Source: Capitella teleta (Eukaryota; Annelida; Polychaeta; Capitellidae). From it: 64,000 nucleotides of DNA. The notes below the pieces were generated by a model. That model did no database searches. It was not told where the DNA came from and worked only from the letters and a program-made list of their open reading frames with translations. The DNA is taken from the NCBI GenBank assembly GCA_000328365.1, contig KB302363.1, positions 10,851 through 74,850 on the forward strand, written 5' to 3'. The first letter of the stretch is position 1; each line of letters starts with the position of its first letter. Shown piece by piece: positions 38,772-50,460 of this stretch. The translations under genes were made by a program, and so were the position numbers.

Positions 38772-39859
38772 ATAAACAGACCATGGTTAACTGGATTATG
38801 CCTAATACTTAATTATAATTTTGTTTGGTATGCAGTGATAATTTTACGATAGAAAGGATGCGTAGTACACACAAAATATAATAATAATTAATGAGATTAG
38901 CTCATTAGAACAATACGGTCAATACTGAGTGCCTGATTTATTTATTTTTTCGTTTCTTTTCAAGGTGAAAATATTTTAACAACTGGATCTTTGTTCTGTA
39001 CATAGCAACTAGCGTATGGGCTTCTATGTAAATGAGAGAATGCTGTTGCGATAATATTATTCCTTCCTGTAGTCATAACGTCTCATGCTTTCTCTCTCTT
39101 CCTCCAAATGAGTTTTATCTGATTTGTTATGTAACATATGCAATACAGTTGTGATGAATAAAATTCTGTCGTTTACAAAAAAAGAGAGTGTTCATTGATA
39201 TTCAAGTGAACTTTCTACTCAACCGTGTTGAACTATGACCCCCGACCTCCAGGAGTCATGTTTACCACCCTCCTCCCCGTTCTATCTGTCTATCGTTCAG
39301 ATGTACGAAGTCATTCAACAAACGTCAGTCATCGAAAGAGCACATGGGGCTACGAAGGCATGGTCTGGAAACCCTTGCATTCAATGTAGGACATCAGAGG
39401 AAAAATCATAATGTAATCAAACCTCATAACGGCCTGGTGCAATGTCATCTTTTGTTTCGTCATCTTCAAGTTGATGCTTCCAATCAAGAAGAAGTTGGAG
39501 GTGCGTTGAGAGGAACAACCCCACGACGCTAGCATCATTCTATGATTCTAAACATACAACGGTTAAGAGTGATCCCATAGGAATGACTCTTGCCCCGCAG
39601 CGAGTGGTTAAAAGTGGTATCACGTACTGAACAAGCACGCATAACGGCGCTTTCCGAAGAAGAAAACGCCACCCCAGGGAATTTTATGAGAGAACAATGA
39701 CAATGTTTCTTATTCGTCATGACGGTCGTGCCCGTAAAATTACCCAAAATCTATTATAGCTCATTTTAAAGACGGTAGGCCTATCCATTATCTGGTATTT
39801 GACCAACATTCTCTTCCAACATGAATTAAACTGGGGAATCTACGGGATAAAGTTTTGAG
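38772..39859. other. 3' region of the sulfotransferase gene; AATAAA at 39157-39162
   Basis: AATAAA about 390 bp after the stop is a plausible poly(A) signal. From 39190 to 39859 there are short open frames on both strands without any recognised family. Confidence 0.5.
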
Positions 39860-40625
39860 AGCAATGCAGGGGCTGCCTACTCTTTCCGATCTTATTCAAC
39901 ATCTTAAACCTAGAAAGAATAAAGAAAGATAAATACCATAAAGGCACCGTGGCCACCGGACGACGTGACATATCTGCTCAGTTGCTTACGACGCGCAATG
40001 ATTGCGCCGCAGGCAACTGAACTCAAGAAACTATAGCCAACAAGTTGAAAGAAGCACACAAGAAGTTCGGACGCAAAGATAATCGAGACAACCCGACCAC
40101 TGTGCCTACTGTATTAAATGGCCAACCGTTGGAAAGAGTGGGCTAATTCACCTATAGGCGCAGCGATCAAAGGTCAAACACTGAAGTGAAATCAAGAATC
40201 GCGCAAGCTGCATTCATGAAACGCAAAATGGAAGAACATCTGGAATGACAAATTCATCACAGTCAAACATCAAGGCAGATTCACCCGAGCACTTGCATTC
40301 TCAGTACATGTATTTCTTTGTGGCTCAGAATATGAACTCTCAATATAGAACTACAGAAGAACATGGCCGCTTTCGAGATGAGATGCTATAGGAGAATCAT
40401 GAATATTACTGCTCACTACCCAATTGTAATCTTTCAATCGCTCAAAGAACGATTTAGCAAGCAACCGTTGAAGGGAGAAGTAGGAGAGGAAGGCCCAAGA
40501 AGAAAGGGACAAACATCAAGGAATGGACTGGGATGAGGTGGGATGAGGCTCAGCAGCTTGCACATGACCGCAAGGGATGTAGGGCACTGGTAGATCAAAG
40601 CTCTGTGCCGCTACGACTGCATCAA
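39860..40625 (+). mobile_element. LINE remnant, end of reverse transcriptase and C-terminal domain
   Basis: In shifting frames the + strand shows LINE ORF2 blocks in the expected order: QGCLL.P.LFN (RT), LNGQPLERV, SNTEVKSRIAQAAFMKRKME, FTRALAFSV..FLCGSEYEL, and finally a basic stretch followed by NIKEWTG...AQQLAHDRKG. This order is characteristic of the RT thumb and C-terminus of invertebrate non-LTR elements. Many stops and frameshifts are present; it is a dead fragment without a 5' half. Confidence 0.75.
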
Positions 40626-40672
40626 TATCAGCTCAGTTTTTTTTTTAATCCTAGATTCCAAGGGCGGTACAT

Positions 40673-41311
40673 GTATTCACAAGGATTCTTAGCTCTTACC
40701 TAAGCCAATTCCTAAGTCTAGGAATTTACTTTTAGCCAGTTCTCAGGGCTGGGACTGATCGACGAGTGACAAACTGTCGCTTAATTCGATTACTATTTCC
40801 GTGAATAAGACATGAATACACCAACAAATATGTATAAAACTTTCACATTTTTTTTTAAATTTACTAGTAAATATCGAATAACACGAATAACCATCCATAT
40901 CTTCAGTTATTTGTGCTTTAAACCAGTTATTTTGGCTTAAAACAATAACGTTTTGAGAGCGTTATGATTTCACATTCCTCAACCTTCTCTTGCTACTTTA
41001 TTCATAACAACTAAAATAGCCATTCATTAGGCATGTACTTGATAATAAATGCTTCATGGTGATATTTAAATATCACCATGAAGCATTTATTATCGATTGG
41101 AAGTATTCTATAAAACGACCGTTATGTGGCTCTGAAGCTCTCAATTCTTAACTTCATAGGAAGTGAAGACTTGTTTAACATGGCATTCTCAGGGTTGAGA
41201 ATCGATTCTGAGATTTGAGAACAAATTCTAAGAATTTACACTCAAGAGTGATCCTGTGAGTCAGTATTTAGACTCCTAGTCTTAAGCCTGACTGAGCATC
41301 TTTGTGAATAC
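40673..41311. mobile_element. Small TIR element, about 640 bp, with internal palindrome
   Basis: The left end starts GTATTCACAAGGATTCTTAG and the right end, reversed, starts GTATTCACAAAGATGCTCAG: 17 of 20 identical. No clean target-site duplication was found, so the superfamily is open. The interior is rich in TTCTCAG/CTGAGAA words and contains the perfect palindrome at 41041-41094. No coding potential. Confidence 0.5.
41041..41094. repeat. 54-bp perfect palindrome without spacer
   Basis: Two 27-base arms meet without a loop at ...GATATTT|AAATATC...; the arm begins GATAATAAATGCTTCATGGT. Every base pairs, and the symmetry ends exactly at 41041 and 41094. Confidence 0.97.
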
Positions 41312-41628
41312 TTTAGTACTGCGGCTACTGCCCCTGGATGTTCTGGATTACATTTTTCATGGTCAATATGTGACCGCAAAAACTTCACTCACAGCAAATT
41401 TGTTTAGTGTTCTATTGCACAATGAAACAGATAAAGCAATCTGAAAGTTTCCATGGAAATAGAGGAAGCCCAAGTAAAGAGGCTTGTTATTGACACACAG
41501 AAAAAAATAATCCACTCCTTAGCCAAAAAATATAGATATACATGTATTTAATACATACATCAGAATATAATAGAATGCATTGCCATAGCAACGAAAAAAA
41601 GTCTATAAATAGCTTTGAGTATGGAGGG

Positions 41629-44138
41629 TCAGGAGAGGCGTACACAGCTGGTGGTGTATCCATTGGGGCTGAGGTGGACAGGAATGTGAAGCCGTTGATT
41701 GACGTCCTTAAGACGAAACTCAATCTGAATAAAGAAATAAACAAAAATAATTGCATAGAATAAGATAAGGGTGACCTCCATACAGTTTTGAAGGTTAGTT
41801 CCAGATAAATTATATATTTCATTAACAATAACAACAAAAGAAAATAATCTTGATAAAAGTTGATAATTATAAAAAAAGTATGATTCTCAGAATGTTATCT
41901 GCTGTTGCTTTTAATGGATGATTAATCATTGGTTGATTTGGAACAATGAAGACAGCTGCACATGATGTAGTGTTGCATTGAGCAATAGGCAGTGATGCAC
42001 TGTCTAATACATGTAGCCTACCATACTTTTCACAAATAATTTAAGCATTGTTTCTACATGTCTCAGGAATATTTGTTGGGAATAAACTCCTCGGTTTTCG
42101 TGGTTCTATCTCACTACATATCTCCAATTGATATTCCATCGCCAGAAATTAATCATGCAGGGAGAAGACGCGGCAATGAGCCCAATCTCCCACTCTGACA
42201 CATATAAAAATTGTAAGCTTCTTCGACTGAAAACAAACCTCAATATGAGGGAAGAACGACTCCTCTCCATGTTCAGCATAATACGCCTCGGAATCCAGAA
42301 TTAATTTATAACTGCCGACTGTGACTTGCTGCGGAGACAGCAGGTGATGACACTGGCCCTGGGCATCGGTTGTCCTGGAGGGAAGATAAAGGAGATCATG
42401 AGAGATAATCTATTAATCGATTAATTAATTACCCAATCGTCAGCTGTATCCATGAGTTGTCTTGTGGCATATTCAGCCAAACAGCAACCTGGAAGTGTCA
42501 GAAGTCGACAATAAATTCCTCAACTTAATTTGGAGTAGCAGCAGTAATTAGAATCAATTATGCTCCCCCACCAATAGAAGTAAACAAAGCACTAACCTGT
42601 AAATTAGCGGCTGGTTTGCCTGCGTTTACATCCAGCACAAGCGTTGAGAGAATACTGTCATCGGTTGACGTTGGCGCACTCTCCTCTGATGGCTCCGTCT
42701 TCACCACCGAATTCTCCGCCTCCGCCTCTTCTTCCTCCTCGTCATTTTCCTGGGGAATCAGGAGACCAGCCACCTCGTCCGCCATGACAACTGACACAGA
42801 GATGTGACTGTTGTCTTCCAGAGCAGGCACTTCATCTTCGACTGGCGTTACAGCGCTCGCTTGGTGGTGTGAGATGAGGTCTGGGTACGGCATCGGCAGA
42901 CGCCCACTCCGGCCAATGCGCATTTTCGTGTCCTGTAATCAGATCAACATTACACTTCATGGCGCAATTTGAAAACAGATTCACAATGGTACGAAACAGG
43001 AAGTGTCAGTCTCTGAGGAAATCTGAATTGATAAACAAAATTGGAGCTTTGTAAATTCTTTGATAACTCTTATCATGTTATTATAATATTATAAAAGTGG
43101 TTAGATAACATATTTATGATTGGAGAGATAAAGGAAAGAGAATCTCACTGGATTAATCTTCATCTGTGCACGGAAGTTTCTGATATCCTTAACAGTGATC
43201 TTTGAGTGTAAATTCAACGCATCAATGATGAACCTGAAGAAATGAAAAAGTAAAATTAATTCTTGACTTCATTTCAAAAATAACAAAATCAGACCTCAGC
43301 AAAATAAGAATAAAAAAGTCTCACTGAGGTTTATTTTTCTCTCTGAGCATATCTTTGACCCGTTCGGCTTCTCTGTCTGTCAATTGTCTTCGCTCTGGAT
43401 ACAAGATGTTGTACTCCGGTCCAAGGGGGTGATTATGGACTAAATTGCATTTGGATACTACAAAGAAAAGAAGATGACTTCTATGTACACAATTGTAATG
43501 CTTTACTTACGCCGATATTTAGAAATATTTTGGCAGTATGCCAAAGTGAACTTAGCGGGGCAGCCGATTCTGAATGAATTCTTATGCTTGCGCAAGCCCA
43601 TGCTCTTGCTGCCTGGCTTGGCATTTCCAAAGTGTTTGCAGATATACCTGATGTATCTGTAAACAAAGGAAGCAAACAAATTAAATCAATCATAAATTCA
43701 AAACATACGTGTAAAACAAAAAAGTAACTTGCCAAATAATATATGTTAATTTGAGATTCCGGTACTACTATCTCTCAAGCACATATCTTGAAACAGCGAG
43801 AAAGCCCTGAGATGATAAAATATCTCAAGCAGTACTCACGCATATTTGAATTTCTGCTCATCGATTGGATTGCGTGGCTGTGTTTTGCGGTTGTGAGCAG
43901 CTGATGTGCGAGAATCCTGTGTGACAAACACCGTGTGTGTCTGCTGCATATATTGCTTCATGCACGTCTCAAAGCTTTCGAGATCATCGAAGCAAGAACC
44001 CTCTTGGAAGAAGCTGGGGTCTGGCCGACTCACTTCTATGATGTTCGCTGCTTCCCCAACTTCTTCGAGGGTTTCATCACCCTCTTTTGATATGAAGTAT
44101 ACATGATCATTGTCCAGGACTATTTGACCTTCAGCCAT
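41629..44138 (-). CDS. Fusion: FAR1-like zinc-binding domain + transthyretin/HIUase-like domain
   Basis: Eight exons (44138-43840, 43656-43511, 43457-43325, 43233-43149, 42932-42597, 42488-42433, 42374-42239, 41724-41629) join in frame into 428 residues. The N-terminal half contains a FAR1/WRKY-GCM1-type unit as in ZSWIM-like proteins: FETCMKQYMQQ, YIRYICKHFG, IGCPAKFTLAY, then CNLVHNHPLG, giving the Cys-Cys-His-x-His ligand pattern. An acidic linker (QENDEEEEEAEAE) follows. The C-terminal 110 residues are a transthyretin-fold domain: STLVLDVNAGKPAANLQ, TVGSYKLILDSEAYY, FFPHIEIEF, LHIPVHLSPNGYTT. Against HIUase the first catalytic His is Leu (LVLD for HILD), the Arg is Gln (GQC for GRC), and YRGS is replaced by SCVRLS; the His of HVP is kept (HIP). 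Two intron positions match those of URAH next door. Probably non-catalytic; DNA binding plus ligand sensing is inference. Confidence 0.75.
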
Positions 44139-44440
44139 CTTGCTGTTGTTAGTTCACCTGGAAAAATAGTAAATTGCAATTTGTTAATTTTCTTATACTC
44201 TCGACTAAGTGAAATTACCATGCGTATGCTGAACTCAGTATAAAAGTCATCCGGAATATTTATAAATCTTCATAACAGTTGAAATCACCCAAGTAAAAGA
44301 TAAAGAATGAACAACAAGATAGATCTGTGAAAATACTATTTATTACCCAAGCCAACAGGAATGTATAATTATAGAATAACAATTTTAAAACAAGAAAGTT
44401 TAGTGACACACAAGTACAAAATCTATTTTTTCATTATACC

Positions 44441-44705
44441 GGGTAACATTTAAAAAAAAGAAAAAGAAAAAAATCTGAAGGAAAAAGATCTTATCGCTGA
44501 TCTCACAAACACAAAATGATAACTGAATTCAATCAACCTTATTCAACTTCCACAGTACAGAGGAAAACATTATATATTTTATTATATCTGTTAATTAGCA
44601 TTTTAAAAGAAGAAGAAAAAATTGAAAAAAATATTTCATCTGTGATCTCACAAACATGAAATGATATCTCAATTTAATCGATCTCATTCAACTTCCACGG
44701 TACGT
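44441..44705 (-). repeat. Tandem duplication of the URAH 3' end
   Basis: About 120 bp including the last codons and 3' flank of URAH occur twice, about 145 bp apart (GATCTCACAAACA at about 44499 and 44644, both leading to TTCAACTTCCAC). In the downstream copy the reverse complement reads TAC TGT GGA AGT TGA (YCGS-stop), a CpG change from the YRGS codons. This indicates that the ancestral gene ended in YRGS. Confidence 0.7.
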
Positions 44706-45245
44706 AGAATGGCAAATGGACTGAGTAGCAGGGGAACATGATAGTGCTCCAATGGACGCTCTATCTCAAACACAACCTAAAAAAACATAAAACAAAAACA
44801 TAAACATAAAATCAATACAATTAAAATAATACAAACCTCAACATAAGGATAGAAGCCCTTAATGCCGAGACTGTTGAAATAGGCCTTGGTATTAAAGTGG
44901 ATTTTATAAGTTCCAGCGGTGAATTCCGATTGTGTGAGCAAGCCTGGGCATCTGCCATCACTATTAGTCGACCTACACGAACAGATACGTGACAACGGAA
45001 GCAGATCACAGTAGTGCATACCCTTCAGCGATGAGAGTCCAAGATGAAGACGCTTCTTTGTAAAGTAAGATAGGGACATTAGCAGCTGGAGACCCACTCG
45101 CTGTGTCCAGAATATGCGTAGTCAGTGGACCAGGGGAACCGGATGCCATGGTGGGAGATGCCGACTGTAATACGCAGATTGAAAGCACAACATTGAGCCA
45201 GTGTGGAGCAGGTTCACTGCTGAGCCGACTAATGCAGGCAGACAT
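44684..45245 (-). CDS. URAH: 5-hydroxyisourate hydrolase, C-terminus frameshifted
   Basis: Hydrolyses 5-hydroxyisourate, the product of urate oxidase, in purine breakdown. Three exons: 45245-45022, 44972-44837, 44776-44684, 150 residues. Catalytic signatures are present: LTTHILDTASG (His), SDGRCPGLL (Arg), EHYHVPLLLSPF (His). The frame as read ends ...SPFAILRTVEVE. In the +2 frame the same DNA encodes CHSTYRGS and a stop at 44688-44690, so the hallmark YRGS is present but out of frame by one base. That may be a real mutation, a polymorphism or a sequence error. Two starts are possible: MSACISRL at 45245, or MASGSPGPLTTHILD about 97 bp downstream, which has a strong context (CCCACCATGGC) and matches mammalian URAH. 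The longer start contains RLSSEPAPHWL, near a PTS2 peroxisome signal but one residue too long. Confidence 0.85.
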
Positions 45246-46425
45246 AGACCACTCCTCAATAACATTGGGTGATGCAATAAATCAAGCGCGGGTATCAGAT
45301 TTAAAAGTTTGATCAGTACCCGAGAATAATATTAAAATATTATGAGAATTTTATGACAGACGAGTATTTCACGCAATGCAAGAAAAATATAATAAAAAAT
45401 AAGATTTATTACTGACCCAGACTAATATATACTATAAATGATAACTTTCAGTTGTTTAAAATTAGCAACAGCATTGCATTGGGGGGACGCAGTCAAGTAC
45501 CGGGATCGGTTGCTATTGTTTATTGTGTTTTATTTGCGTGTAAATTGTGAAGTAAATCTTAGCCAAACTCTATGTCAGATCTCCCATGGATCAGCCGTAG
45601 GGTGTCAGACCGATGACGAGGCCTCACTAATTTCAATCTTTGGTCCCCGGTTAACCGTAAGTACAATTTTCATGCAAATAATCTGCCGAAAATAACAGCA
45701 TCCATACGACTTTTGCTTAATAATTGCAGAGGCCACAACAACCGATCCAGGTCTTAGATTTATTGCTGATTTACTTTGATATCACCAAGGTCCTACTTTA
45801 CGATAGAAAATGCTGCTAGCTTCGAACGTCAAAACTGAGTATAAACATCCGCGACCCTCAAATATGAATTACGGGTCTTTCGTGATAAGAGGCCGGCGTT
45901 ATATCAAAAGTTGAATATGGATTATTTGTAGAGGTGTCAAGAGGTAGTGACGTGAGATTTAATTAGCATGCATGTATTGTGACGTACCGTAGAGTCTCGG
46001 TTACAACCGCAGTGTGTGAGCCAAAGGCTGATCACATGTCAATCTCACCCCAACTACACAAACATCGCCTTGAAAACATGCCGGAGGTGTGATGGTGGGT
46101 GACACGTGCATGCCCTTGAACTTGACAAACTGATACTGCCTTNNNNNNNNNNNNNNNNNNNNNNNNNNNNNNNNNNNNNNNNNNNNNNNNNNNNAAAATG
46201 TTACTGGGAGATCTTATACTAAATGACCCCACGGTTGACCGCGAATAATAATAATTGGTGCTGCAATAGCTCCCCAAGCCGTAATAGTAGTAGTAGTAGC
46301 GTAGTGCAGGAACTGCTCCGCTACCACTGGCCTGGGAAGCTAGTACTAGTAGCTCACTAGCTCACAGAGGGTCTTACCAGTGAGCGAGCAGATGTGGACA
46401 AAACTCAATGCAGTGAATGCTTTCT
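45246..46425. other. Intergenic upstream of URAH, includes assembly gap
   Basis: AT-rich sequence without a recognisable gene. It holds a 52-base run of N at 46143-46194 and a short GTA/TAG microsatellite near 46280-46300. The URAH promoter should lie in its first part, but I see no decisive element. Confidence 0.5.
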
Positions 46426-49377
46426 CAGGTCGAGGCGGACCGTTGTTCGACGTACGTACCTAAATCAACGTACGTACCTAGAAGTAGGTACGGGTGTACC
46501 TACATCGAAGTACGATTCATTTTGCAGCCACAAACTATGCATATTCACCATTTTCTCATGAATATGTGATTGTTCAGCTCTATAAATAGTTCCCAGGGGT
46601 TCCCTGGTTCAATTAAAGTCGTTGGGAGGCATCAGCTTCCTGTCACATCCACGGATTAGCATTTTCTTCAGTCACAAAGATGACCCGATTCCACAACTCT
46701 TGGGGTAATTGGACGATTGTAAAAGAACTAAAGGGTGTAAAATGGGTTTTGAAATACCAAATTGTGCATAAACCATCCCTCTATCCACCTGATTTGGCCC
46801 CTTAAGGATTCTATGTGGCGAACAAATTATATTCGACAATGAAGAGGGAAGGGGGTAGGGAGTACCTAGATGAACGTACGCTGGCATACCTAGATCGTAG
46901 TATGACTCAATTAGGTATTGATTTATTGTTCAACAATGTTATTAATTACTCATTCTAAAGGCATATATTTCATTTAAAGAGTTTCCTGAACATTCCTCAT
47001 GCCTGGTTAGGCTCTGTCAGTATATATCTACCACACATATATATGTATTGTATTCCTGGATCCTGATAAATGTATATTGGGATTTGATGATTCGCATGAC
47101 TTAGTGGTACTTGTACAAGCTGGAACAGGCAATTTGGGGGGTTATCCTGGTATTGCAACAACTAGTATTATATTAGGTACTGGAAAATACTCCACACACT
47201 GCTAAATGAATCCTTTAAATAATCCACATTTGATTTTCCAGATGTAACTCTGCCATTCACCAGTTTTTGTACTTTGAAATGCTGTTCTGGTGCACGGTTT
47301 ACACATGTTAGATTTTACTTTGAGACCTCATGAAGAAGAGAGGTCATACATTGATATAGATGCAAACTCCCTTGATGTACTGGTTTTGAAGATGTTCCCT
47401 TGGAAGTCTTAGTGAAGAGAGGTGGCAAGCAATCTGTTCAATGGAAGATGCAATGATGTTTTCATGCCACTGTTCCACATGAATTACACTGGCTATTCTT
47501 CTCCCTGGTGATCCAAAATGAAAGAATTTTGGAAATGGAAAAAAGAAAAAGAAACCCAGAAGATGTAAAACAGATTTGCACGGATGCTTACAGAACATCC
47601 TAAAAATGTTAACAGTATTTAAAATCAATATTCCAGACATTAAGTTAACTGGTTGAATGTTCAGGATGTATGAATCAATAAGTTAGAACTTAGACTTATT
47701 CCCTGGAAATCAGATTATTGATTATGTAACATCTTCAATTCATCTATTCTCTAAAGTAAATGACTGTATAAGTATGCTTTGTATGTATGTACATGAACAT
47801 TTACATTGGATAATCAAATAAAATGAACACAGAAAGCATGGTGTATATTTATTTGGACAAATCATATTGTCTGCTGCTTCTTGGATTAGTTTTGAGAAAT
47901 CTACATGTGTGCCATCCATTGAACGTCGACTGCTGTTGATGCAGGAAGCACTGGTAAGCATCTTCTCTTCAACGTCGGTAGATGGAGAGACCTCTTCCTG
48001 CATTAGCATGAAGAATACCTCACACTAAATTAATTGTTATATTTTGTTAACAAGTATTATATAATTCCTCAATCATAATACATGTACACTATAACATACT
48101 ATCCCTCCCCTCCAATCTTTCATGTCCATTATTTCATACAAATGCATGAAACCTAGGTATGAATGATTTACATAGTTGCTACCAAAAAAAAAAAAAAAAG
48201 CTAAATGCATTACATGTGATAAGTTTCATGTTGGAATTGGGATATCCATGTTAATGTTGGATCCTCAGTCCTTAACGGGCACATACTTCATAAACATTTT
48301 CTGTCACCTGTGGTTAGTGGGAGAGAAGAAAACTTAACTGCAGAACAGAAGTGGATACAAGAACGAATTAACAAATTAGCATGGATGGGTAAGTATTGAT
48401 TGAATGAAAATCAAAGCCAACTGGCAACACAATTCTGAACAGATGGAACTGGAACAATTGTAAGGCTTACCGCAGCTACTTACCTAAGTGATGCTTTGTT
48501 AGTCGTAATTGAAATGAATTCTTAAATGAATTGTTGAATCTGATTTCGAGCCCTGTAATATGTATACATATGTACTTGACACAAATTACAAAACGATTTA
48601 TTCAAGAGTCGGTGGTTTGTCTTATAAATGTTGCCGAATCGCCTCCCATCAGTCCCATGCATTCAAGATATCACTATAATAATTTCATATGGATGGTGAA
48701 ATACAGTGTACAACATTTGAAATCCAAATAAATGTTGCTTTGTAAGTTTGTTGGGTGCCATCACCATGCATCTCACGGCCACATAGCAAGTACAAAATTT
48801 AATGAAACAATCTGTTTAGTTGTTTATAGTAGTATATGCACATTTAGGAAGATAAATATGCCTTTAGTATACACACCATCAATGGCTTATAGTCGACCAT
48901 ACTACGATCTAGGTATGCCAGCGTACGTTCATCTAGGTACTCCCTACCCCCTCCCCTCTTCATTGTCAAATATAATTTGTTCGCCACATAGAATCCTTAA
49001 GGGACCAAGTCTGGTGGATAGAGGGATGGTTCATGCACAATTTGGTATTTCAAAACCCATTTTACACCCTTTAGTTCTCTCCCTATGTCAATTTACCTGC
49101 AGTACATGTAATGGACAGGCAGCTTTTGAGGGCTGAGCGTCTCGATTGGAGAGGCAGGAAGTAGAGCAAAGTTACATAATCGACTAAATATAGCTCAGGG
49201 CTTCCCAGGGAATGTTTTTCTAATTTACATGGCATCAATATTCATGAGAAAAAGATGAATATGTATAGTTTTAAGCTGCAATATGGAGCGTACTACGATC
49301 TAAGTACACCCGTACCTACTTCTAGGTACGTACGTTGATTTAGGTACGTACGTCGAACAACGGTCCGCCTCGACCTG
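46426..49377. mobile_element. Foldback element with 0.49-kb inverted arms, 2.95 kb
   Basis: The left arm (46426-46908) and the right arm (48895-49377) are inverted copies with few differences. Both start CAGGTCGAGGCGGACCGTTG and are rich in CTAGGTACGTACG words near both of their ends. The arms are flanked by TTTCT (46421-46425 and 49378-49382), a possible 5-bp target duplication. Each arm contains a decayed stretch reading SLYPPDL.P then GFYVANKLY, resembling the PPYSPDLAP motif of mariner transposases, with the same stop in both arms. The 2-kb centre has short open frames but no recognised enzyme; one (about 48250-48408, +, ending in a GTAAGT donor) looks exon-like. Superfamily unresolved. 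Confidence 0.6.
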
Positions 49378-49382
49378 TTTCT

Positions 49383-50456
49383 GTCTATATATATGATATT
49401 ATTATACACTGTCTAGAAGGCTGCATAGGCATTCCATGTATCCAGAGCCCACTGGTAAGACTCACTGACTGTGCACTAGCTGGTAGCGTAGTTTATAATA
49501 CCAAATACACTCAGTCGACTCAAGTTGGGGAGTCAGCCGATGAGTTACCCACCAAATGATGCTCAATAACAGTCACACGTTGACATGCCATTCCCGTGAA
49601 CCAATCAGATGATGAACAGTTTCTTCTTTCTCAAATAACTTGCACAAAATTATGGAAAGATGGTGCAAACCGTTTGTTACTAAAATTAGCCTCCCGAATA
49701 TTCGTCGCAGACGCACTCGTCGGCGAATTGCCAGAGTTCGTCTTTTCAGCACGGAAGCTTGTAAAAGGTAGGCCTATCTATTGCCGCATAAATATGCATA
49801 AAAATGTTCCACGGGCGATTGGGAGCAGCAATAGTATATAGGACTATAAAAAGGCTAAAATCTATCTTGGACTCAAAGGAGTCAAAGCCGTGTAAGGGAA
49901 TGCAGATTTAGGATATATGTACTGTACATAATTGTGCTCCATGAAAATGATGACAGCTATTGTAGCATCTATCTTTTCTATAGCCCTATATACTATGGCT
50001 GATCCCGATCACCGGGTGGTACATATAGTTATTTTATCCGACCTGTAGTTTAGACTATGCATGTATAAATATTCTTGATCGGCATGATACAGAAACACAT
50101 CAGTATATATTTCTGAAACAAGGTAGTGGGCATTTGAAGCGATTTTGTGACGGCTGATTTTACCAAGTCAACGTCGGTGTCAGCCTAGGAAAAACCCTGC
50201 AACCCACTCTCTTGAGCTCATCAGTGATCATGCCAGTGGGGCGTTCTTTGTTTCTATTCTGAGAGAGGAAAGCATCACTCTTGCTAGGAAAAACATGTGC
50301 TCATTGTAATACACAATAGAGGAGTTCCTTGGTTCTCCTGAAAAATTGTGTGTTGTCTTTGATGAAGGAACCACTTGAATACCCGTCAAAACCACAGTGC
50401 CTTTCCATACTTGTGCAGAGTGATTCCAGTCTATGATTGGCATATACATTATCACC
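49383..50456. other. Intergenic, no gene seen
   Basis: AT-rich sequence between two transposable elements. An 81-codon open frame at 49596-49841 (+) shows no known domain or splice support. Confidence 0.45.
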
Positions 50457-50460
50457 TTAA

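Noticed and set aside
40741-40775. hAT end (AGGGCTGGGACTGATCGA)
   Set aside because: It resembles hAT termini but no inverse partner or 8-bp duplication was found.
45438-45695. 85-codon frame upstream of URAH (+ strand)
   Set aside because: No family resemblance, no flanking splice sites, AT-rich.
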